Below, in pieces: positions 33,924 through 39,244 of a stretch of 39,244 nucleotides of DNA; position 1 is the first letter of the stretch; each line of letters begins with the position of its first letter. Both the position numbers and the translations under genes were made by a program. This stretch comes from Verrucomicrobiota bacterium (GTDB lineage: Bacteria > Verrucomicrobiota > Verrucomicrobiia > Limisphaerales > UBA9464). The notes beneath the pieces are model-generated. The model did not search any database. It saw only the letters and a program-made list of their open reading frames with translations, and was not told the origin of the DNA. The stretch is taken from contig JANYDN010000024.1 of NCBI GenBank assembly GCA_025363585.1, forward strand, positions 1 through 39,244, in the 5' to 3' direction.

Positions 33924-36817
33924 ACTTCCAATTCACCCATCCGCTCTGGCTCCTCGTCTTCGTGCCCGCCGCGGCGTGGACGATCTGGCTCGCCGTGCGG
34001 TCCGACGCGTCTCTCTCCCCGTGGCGCCGATGGGTGTCCACCGGACTCCGGCTGCTTCTGCTCGCGATGCTCGCGATGGGCATCGCGGGCCTCCAATGGA
34101 AGCGCCCGCAGGAAGGCATGAACGTCTTCTTCCTGCTCGATCGTTCGGATTCCGTCCCGTCGGGCCACCAGGAACGCGCCCGCGAGATCGCGAACAAATG
34201 GGCCGCCGACAAGAAGAAGGAGGACAAGGCAGGATACCTCGTCTTCGGCGCCGATGCCGCCCTTGAAACCACCGTGACCGAGATCGCCAAGGCCGACCGC
34301 ATCGAGGCCGTCGTCGGCGCGGAACGCACCGACATCGCGGGCGCCATCCGGCTCGGCACCGCCGCGTTCCCCGAGAACGGCCAGAAGCGGCTCGTCCTCA
34401 TGTCCGACGGCAACGAGAACATCGGCGACGCCACCGCCGCGCTGCTTGCCGCGAAACCCCTCGGCGTCTCGATCGACGTCCTTCCGCTCGGTGCCGAACG
34501 CGGCGGGGACGTCTCCGTCCAGCGCCTCGTCATCCCCTCGAACCTCAAGAAGGGACAGACGTTCGAGGCGAAGATTTTCGCGATGTCGGACAAGGCGCAG
34601 ATGGGCACGGTGCGCCTCTTCCGCAACGACCAGTTGCTCGGCGAGCAAAAGGTCAAGCTCGACGCCGGGCGCAATCTTTTCAGCTTCCCGCAGACGCTCA
34701 CCGAGCCCGGATTCTACGGCTACCAAGTCCAGCTCGAGGTCCCGGGCGACGCCGTGGCGCAGAACAACAAGGCGGCCAGTTTCGCGAACGTCCGCGGCGA
34801 CCCACGCGTGCTGTTGGTCAGCGCCGATCCGAAACAGGACGAGCCGCTCGCCGCCGCGCTCCGTTCGTCGAAGCTCGACGTCAAGGTGGGCGACGTCGGC
34901 ACGATGCCGTCGACGCTCGCGGAGATGCAGAGCTTCGACGCGGTGTTCCTTTCCAACATCGCCGCGGGTGACCTGGGTCCCGACCTGATGCGATTGATCG
35001 AGAGCGCCGTCCGCGATTTCGGCGTCGGCTTGGTCTGCATCGGCGGCGACAATTCGTTCGCCGCGGGCGGGTATCGCCACACGCCGCTCGAGACGGCCCT
35101 GCCGCTCGACATGGAACTCAGTTCCAAAAAGGTCCTTCCCTCCGGCGCGCTCGTGCTGGTCATGCACGGCATGGAATTCGGCAACGGCAACCAGGTCAGC
35201 CGCGACATCGCCATCGCGGCCCTCGATTCGCTCGGCCCGCAGGACGAGATGGGCGCGTTGCTATGGGACGGCACCGAACGCTGGCTCTTCGAATTGCAGA
35301 AGGTCGGCGACAAGAAAGCCATCGCGCGGTCCATCGCCGGCATGAACCAGGGCGATCTCCCGAGCTTCCAGGGCCTGATGCAGATGGGCCACGACTCCCT
35401 CGCGAAGTCGCACGCGAACCTGAAACACATGATCGTGTTCAGCGACGGCGATCCCGGCGCGCCCTCCGACCAGTTGATGAAGGATCTCGTCGCCGCCAAG
35501 GTCACGGTGAGCACGGTGATGATCGGGGGGCACGTGCAGCCCACGACGATGGAAATGATCGCGGGGAAGGGCGGGGGACGGTTCTACGACGTGAAATCGC
35601 CGGCGCAATTGCCGCAGATTTTCATCAAGGAGGCCGCGGTGATCCTGAAGTCGGCGATCTTCGAGGAGCCGTTCAAACCGCAGGTGGCCGCGCCGAGCGA
35701 ATTGATCCGCGGCATCGGCGCTTCGGAGTTCCCGACGCTGCGCGGCTACGTTTCCACCAGCGCCAAGCCGCGCGCCGAGATCCCCATCCTCAGCGAGAAG
35801 GGCGACCCCATCCTCGCCCACTGGCAGTACGGCCTCGGACGCACCGTCGCGTTCACCAGCGACGCCAAATCGAAGTGGGCGCAGGACTGGCTTGGATGGG
35901 GAAAGTACCAGCAGTTCTGGACGCAGGTCGCGAAGTGGGCGTTGCGGCGCGTCGATGCCTCGGAGTTCAACACCGAGGTCGCCGTCGACAACGGGCAGGG
36001 CCACGTGAGCGTCGAGGCCCTGGATCGCGAGGGGAACTTCCGGAATTTCCTGCGCCTCCGCACGTCCGTCGTCAGCCCGCGCGGCGTGCGCCAGGACGTC
36101 GTCCTCGAGCAGACCGGTCCCGGGCATTACGAGGCCAAGTTCGACACCAAGGAGGTCGGTGCCTACCTGATGAACCTCCAGGATCTCGACGACCAGGGCG
36201 CCGTGCGCGGATCGCAGGTGCTCGGCGCAAGCGTCAATTATTCGCCCGAGTTCAACGCCAGCGAACCCAACCTCCCGCTGCTCCGCCGGCTCGCGGAACT
36301 CGGCGGCGGGAAGGTTCTCGATCCGGACGTCGACAATCCGTTCCGGCTCGGCCGCCTGAAGACTTTCCAGCCGCGCGATCTTTGGGAGTGGATGCTGCGC
36401 ATCCTCGTCTGCCTGTTCGTCCTCGACGTCGGCGTTCGCCGCGTCGATTTCGACCGCGAGGAATGGGGACGATGGTTCGTCGCGATCAAACGCAGGCTTG
36501 GGTTCGGCGACGCACGGAAGGCCGTGGAATCGGAGGAATCCATGGCGGCGTTGCTCGCCCGCAAGAAAGAGGTCCGCTCCAACCAATCGTACGGCGCCGA
36601 CGCGGAGCCCGTGGTGGTGATCCCTCGGAAGCTTTCCGAGGATTTGTTCCGACCGAAGCAAACGCCCGCGCCGCCGCCGGCGTCCGGATCCGGAACCGCG
36701 GGCGATTCGGGAACGATTCCGTCCGCGCCGGGAACTTCGTCGGGGACACCCGCTCCGTCGGGCACCGCCGCCGAGCGCCTGCTCGAGGCGAAGAAACGCG
36801 CGCAGCGCAGGAAGTGA
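33920..36817 (+). CDS. Large membrane protein with VWA and glutamine-amidotransferase-like domains
   Basis: 965 residues. Two N-terminal helices (about 8-25, 42-58) precede a VWA domain with MIDAS 'FLLDRSDSVP' (Asp74, Ser76, Ser78) and 'LVLMSDGNENIGDA'. An adhesion-type middle part and an amidotransferase-like region ('GVGLVCIGGDNSFAAGGYRH') follow. A second VWA-like domain (about 410-570) has 'LVLVMHGMEF' where DxSxS should be, then 'MIVFSDGDPGAPSD'. A helix at about 823-842 and a Pro/Ser/Gly-rich cytosolic tail end the protein. Such proteins are common beside MoxR/BatA genes in Planctomycetes and Verrucomicrobia. Last gene of the operon; exact role unknown. Confidence 0.82.
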   Translation: MNFQFTHPLWLLVFVPAAAWTIWLAVRSDASLSPWRRWVSTGLRLLLLAMLAMGIAGLQWKRPQEGMNVFFLLDRSDSVPSGHQERAREIANKWAADKKKEDKAGYLVFGADAALETTVTEIAKADRIEAVVGAERTDIAGAIRLGTAAFPENGQKRLVLMSDGNENIGDATAALLAAKPLGVSIDVLPLGAERGGDVSVQRLVIPSNLKKGQTFEAKIFAMSDKAQMGTVRLFRNDQLLGEQKVKLDAGRNLFSFPQTLTEPGFYGYQVQLEVPGDAVAQNNKAASFANVRGDPRVLLVSADPKQDEPLAAALRSSKLDVKVGDVGTMPSTLAEMQSFDAVFLSNIAAGDLGPDLMRLIESAVRDFGVGLVCIGGDNSFAAGGYRHTPLETALPLDMELSSKKVLPSGALVLVMHGMEFGNGNQVSRDIAIAALDSLGPQDEMGALLWDGTERWLFELQKVGDKKAIARSIAGMNQGDLPSFQGLMQMGHDSLAKSHANLKHMIVFSDGDPGAPSDQLMKDLVAAKVTVSTVMIGGHVQPTTMEMIAGKGGGRFYDVKSPAQLPQIFIKEAAVILKSAIFEEPFKPQVAAPSELIRGIGASEFPTLRGYVSTSAKPRAEIPILSEKGDPILAHWQYGLGRTVAFTSDAKSKWAQDWLGWGKYQQFWTQVAKWALRRVDASEFNTEVAVDNGQGHVSVEALDREGNFRNFLRLRTSVVSPRGVRQDVVLEQTGPGHYEAKFDTKEVGAYLMNLQDLDDQGAVRGSQVLGASVNYSPEFNASEPNLPLLRRLAELGGGKVLDPDVDNPFRLGRLKTFQPRDLWEWMLRILVCLFVLDVGVRRVDFDREEWGRWFVAIKRRLGFGDARKAVESEESMAALLARKKEVRSNQSYGADAEPVVVIPRKLSEDLFRPKQTPAPPPASGSGTAGDSGTIPSAPGTSSGTPAPSGTAAERLLEAKKRAQRRK

Positions 36818-36866
36818 GCCCGGGCTTGGGTGGGTGCCGGCGCGAAGCCAGAACACCGTGGCGTGC

Positions 36867-36893
36867 GTGGGTGACGGCGGCCCTGCCGTCACC
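36867..36893. repeat. Palindromic repeat between convergent genes
   Basis: GGTGACGGC-GGCCCT-GCCGTCACC, a 9-bp perfect stem with a 6-base loop. Bases 36867-36892 are the exact reverse complement of 116-141, showing that it is a dispersed element. It lies in the 81-base gap between two converging genes and may act as a bidirectional terminator, though it lacks a T-run. Confidence 0.75.
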
Positions 36894-36898
36894 TTGTG

Positions 36899-38155
36899 TC
36901 ACGGAAACAACCCGCGCGCACGCTTCGCGTCCCACACGCGTTTCACGCCGAGCGACATCGCCGCCGTCCGCATCGGGATGTTCTGTTTGCGCGATGCCTG
37001 CAGCGTTTGCTGGAACGCGCTTTCCAGCATCCGGAACAACCGATCGGTCACTTCCGACTCGTTCCAGAAAAAGCTCTGCAGGTCCTGCACCCACTCGAAG
37101 TAACTCACCACCACGCCGCCCGCGTTGCACAGGATGTCCGGGATCACGAACACGTCCGCGCGGTTCTCCAGGATGGTGTCCGCGTCCGGAGTCACCGGGC
37201 CGTTCGCCGCCTCCGCCAGCACGCGGCAGCGTAGCCGGCCCGCGTTCGCTCCCGTGATCTGGCGTTCCATCGCCGCGGGAACGAGGACGTCGCAGGGCAG
37301 TTCCAGCAACGACGCGTTGTCGATCGGATCCGCCAGCGCGAAGCCCGCCACCGTCCGCGTGGCCGCCACGTGCGCGTCCAGCGCCCGGAGGTCGAGTCCC
37401 GACGCGTTGTGCACCCCGCCGTTCACGTCGCTCGCGGCGATGACTTTCACCCCGTGCCGCGCCAGCGAGTAGGCCGCGTGCGAACCCACGTTGCCAAACC
37501 CCTGGATCGCCGCCGTCGCTCCCGATTGCTCGATGCCCAGCGTCTCGAACACGCGGCCGATCAGGTAGCCGACGCCGCGTCCCGTCGCTTCCCTGCGTCC
37601 CAACGAGCCGCCGAGCACCAGCGGTTTCCCCGTCACCACGCCGGGCACGCAATGCCCCACGTGCGTCGAATAGGTGTCCATCATCCACGCCATCGTCTGT
37701 TCGTTGGTCCCGAGATCCGGCGCGGGAATGTCGATTTGCGGCCCGATGAAAGGGATCAGTTCCTGCGTGAACCTCCGCGTCAGGCGCTCGAGCTCGCCCG
37801 TGGACAACGCGCCGGGATCGACCGCGACGCCGCCCTTCGCGCCCCCGTACGGCAGTCCCATCAACGCGCACTTCCAGCTCATCCACATGGCCAGCGCCGC
37901 CACCTCGCCGAGGCGCACGTCGGGATGGTAGCGGATGCCGCCCTTCGTCGGGCCGAGCGACAGGTGATGCTGGACGCGATATCCTGGGAACACCGTGATC
38001 GAGCCATCGTCGCGCCGCAGCGGGACCGCGACGGTCAGCGCGCGTTTCGGGTATTTCAGGCGGTCGCGTTCGTCGACGGGGATCCCGAGGTGGTCGGCGA
38101 CCCGGTCGAATTGCCGGGCCGCCATGTCGAAGGTGGGATGGGAATAGACGTCCAT
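36899..38155 (-). CDS. gdhA: Glu/Leu/Phe/Val dehydrogenase, probably glutamate dehydrogenase
   Basis: 418 residues from the ATG at 38155, preceded by AAGGA at 9 bases. The frame stays open 63 codons further upstream only because it reads through an intergenic repeat. Conserved lysines are at 71 ('GPTKGGIRYHPDV'), 95 ('MSWKCALMG') and 107 ('PYGGAKGG'), with 'PAPDLGTNEQTMAWMMDTY' and the Rossmann motif 'IQGFGNVGSHAAYSLARHG'. It interconverts glutamate and 2-oxoglutarate plus ammonia. The 418-residue length fits the NAD-type GDH of this family. Confidence 0.93.
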   Translation of the reverse strand: MDVYSHPTFDMAARQFDRVADHLGIPVDERDRLKYPKRALTVAVPLRRDDGSITVFPGYRVQHHLSLGPTKGGIRYHPDVRLGEVAALAMWMSWKCALMGLPYGGAKGGVAVDPGALSTGELERLTRRFTQELIPFIGPQIDIPAPDLGTNEQTMAWMMDTYSTHVGHCVPGVVTGKPLVLGGSLGRREATGRGVGYLIGRVFETLGIEQSGATAAIQGFGNVGSHAAYSLARHGVKVIAASDVNGGVHNASGLDLRALDAHVAATRTVAGFALADPIDNASLLELPCDVLVPAAMERQITGANAGRLRCRVLAEAANGPVTPDADTILENRADVFVIPDILCNAGGVVVSYFEWVQDLQSFFWNESEVTDRLFRMLESAFQQTLQASRKQNIPMRTAAMSLGVKRVWDAKRARGLFP

Positions 38156-38184
38156 GTGGTGTCCTTGTCCGCAACGTGGAACGC

Positions 38185-38504
38185 GACCACGGAACGCGCC
38201 AGCGCCTTTCAACCACGGATGACCGGGGAATTTCCACCACGGAGCACACGGAGCACACGGAACGGGGGCAGGCGACGACCCACAAAGATTTTTGACCACG
38301 GAAATCACGGAAATCACGGAAATGGTCCGGAGTTTTTGGTTCAACCGCGTTTAACGCATCAAACGGTTCGTATCGTGCCTGCCTGCCTTCCCGTTCCGTG
38401 ATTTCCGTGATTTCCGTGGTAAAATTATAGGTTCCGCGGCCAGCGCGACTTCCGTGTGCTCCGTGTGCTCCGTGGTTAAATGTTCGTCGCGGGATTCCGT
38501 GGTC
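38185..38504. repeat. Nested inverted repeats of accacggag / accacggaaatcacgg type
   Basis: Two perfect 27-base inverted pairs are nested: outer 38236-38262 with 38450-38476 (repeated unit cacacggag), inner 38295-38321 with 38394-38420 (repeated unit aaatcacgg). A third, 10-base pair (38185-38194 with 38495-38504, gaccacggaa) encloses both. About 72 bases separate the inner arms. Each arm is a short tandem array of a 9-base unit. The region, 397 bases between the divergent starts of gdhA and the dGTPase gene, contains no gene. Translated, the units give runs such as ITEITE or NHGNHG, a well-known artefact in genomes of this group. Confidence 0.9.
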
Positions 38505-38552
38505 CAAACTGAGCGCTTGAGTCCGCTTGGCAGGACGACGGCATAGTCGCGC

Positions 38553-39244
38553 ATGCCGGTGACGCGACTCGAACTGGAGGAACGCGAGACCCGCCTGCTC
38601 GCGCCCCACGCGCAGACCAGCGCGACCACGCGCGGCCGCGTCCATCCCGAGGACCCGCCCACGTGGCGCACGCAGTTCCAGCGCGACCGTGACCGCGTGA
38701 TCCACAGCCGCGCGTTCCGTCGTCTCGAGTACAAGACCCAGGTCTTCCTCAACGGCAGCGGCGACCATCTCCGCACGCGCCTGACCCACACCATGGAAGT
38801 CGCGGCGATCTCGCGGAACATCGCGCGCGCCCTTTGCCTGAACGAGGACCTCGTGGAGACCATCGCGCTGGCGCACGACCTCGGTCACTCGCCCTTCGGG
38901 CACAAGGGCGAGTTCATGCTCGATCGCCTCATGCGCGAGCACGGCGGGTTCGACCACAACCGCCAAAGCCTCCGCGTCGTCGACGTGCTCGAGCGCAAAT
39001 ACCCGCGGTTCGCGGGGCTGAATCTCAGTTGGGAAGTGCGCGAGGGTCTCGCCAAACACGAGGCGGGATTCGCCGTTCCTTCCGGCCGCGCCGACTTCGT
39101 CCGACTCCAACCCTCGATGGAGGCGCAGATCGCCAACCTCGCCGACGAGATCACCTACTACAGCCACGATCTCGACGATGGTCTGGAATCCGGACTCCTC
39201 GACGAGAAGCAATTGATCGCGGACGTCGAGGTCTGGGCCGCGGC
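38553..39244 (+). CDS. dgt: dGTPase-like HD-domain triphosphohydrolase, 5' part
   Basis: At least 230 residues from the ATG at 38553, still open at the window end. Typical blocks: '[20 protein letters not shown]', '[20 protein letters not shown]' (first His of the HD site), '[16 protein letters not shown]' (HD motif), '[11 protein letters not shown]' and '[16 protein letters not shown]' (the last metal Asp region). It hydrolyses dGTP or other dNTPs to the nucleoside and triphosphate in the cytosol, so it affects the dNTP pool. Divergent from gdhA across the nested repeat. Confidence 0.9.
   Translation, partial: MPVTRLELEERETRLLAPHAQTSATTRGRVHPEDPPTWRTQFQRDRDRVIHSRAFRRLEYKTQVFLNGSGDHLRTRLTHTMEVAAISRNIARALCLNEDLVETIALAHDLGHSPFGHKGEFMLDRLMREHGGFDHNRQSLRVVDVLERKYPRFAGLNLSWEVREGLAKHEAGFAVPSGRADFVRLQPSMEAQIANLADEITYYSHDLDDGLESGLLDEKQLIADVEVWAA

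Noticed and set aside
38236-38476. Possible CRISPR array
   Set aside because: The repeated units are 9 bases with no unique spacers, arranged as inverted pairs, and there are no cas genes.
36486-39212. Long minus-strand open frame of 908 codons
   Set aside because: It runs antisense or out of frame through the VWA tail, gdhA, the nested repeats and the dGTPase gene, and has no recognisable domains; a high-GC artefact.

Overview
High-GC bacterial chromosome, most likely Verrucomicrobiota or a close relative in the PVC group. The grounds are an orphan DUF1552 Tat-exported protein, MoxR/DUF58/VWA gene clusters, frequent starts without Shine-Dalgarno sequences, and dispersed intergenic repeats of the 'accacggag-cacacggag' and 'accacggaaatcacggaa' types known from that group. 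The lineage is an inference from gene content; no rRNA gene is present. Respiratory or oxidative functions (periplasmic sulfite oxidase with a c-type cytochrome, sugar dehydrogenase, photolyase) point to an aerobic, light-exposed life.

Layout. (1) 1-9.1 kb: mixed housekeeping and secreted-protein genes: a subtilisin with an STN-like N-terminus, DUF1552 protein, M42 aminopeptidase, DNA photolyase, lysyl-tRNA synthetase and a secreted PQQ-type sugar dehydrogenase. (2) 9.2-11.3 kb: a small accessory patch with a PIN/AbrB toxin-antitoxin pair, a tyrosine recombinase broken by an internal deletion and frame change, and two tRNA genes (Leu-GAG, Pro-CGG). (3) 11.3-12.1 kb: an ~850-base stretch without a recognisable gene, ending in a good promoter candidate. 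(4) 12.1-25.1 kb: one long ribosomal protein/secY/map/rpoA cluster (rplB to rplQ), closed by a strong intrinsic terminator. It begins at rplB (no rpsJ-rplC-rplD-rplW), lacks rpmD and infA, and has unusual low-complexity N-terminal extensions on S5 and S11.

(5) 25.2-36.8 kb: eight co-directional genes packed into a probable operon with four 4-base ATGA stop/start overlaps: MoxR AAA+ ATPase, DUF58 protein, a Tat-exported molybdenum sulfite oxidase (SorA-like), a monoheme cytochrome c (SorB-like), a BatA-type VWA membrane protein, a solute-binding protein, a two-module ABC permease fused in frame to a lipobox and a six-blade NHL propeller, and a 965-residue VWA/glutamine-amidotransferase-like membrane protein. 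No ABC ATPase is present. MoxR plus VWA proteins act elsewhere as cofactor-insertion or complex-assembly chaperones, so the operon may couple a molybdoenzyme/cytochrome pair to its own maturation and substrate or metal supply. This is the most interesting part of the window and is an inference.

(6) 36.9-39.2 kb: glutamate dehydrogenase on the minus strand, an intergenic region holding nested perfect inverted repeats, and the start of a dGTPase-like HD hydrolase that runs off the window end.
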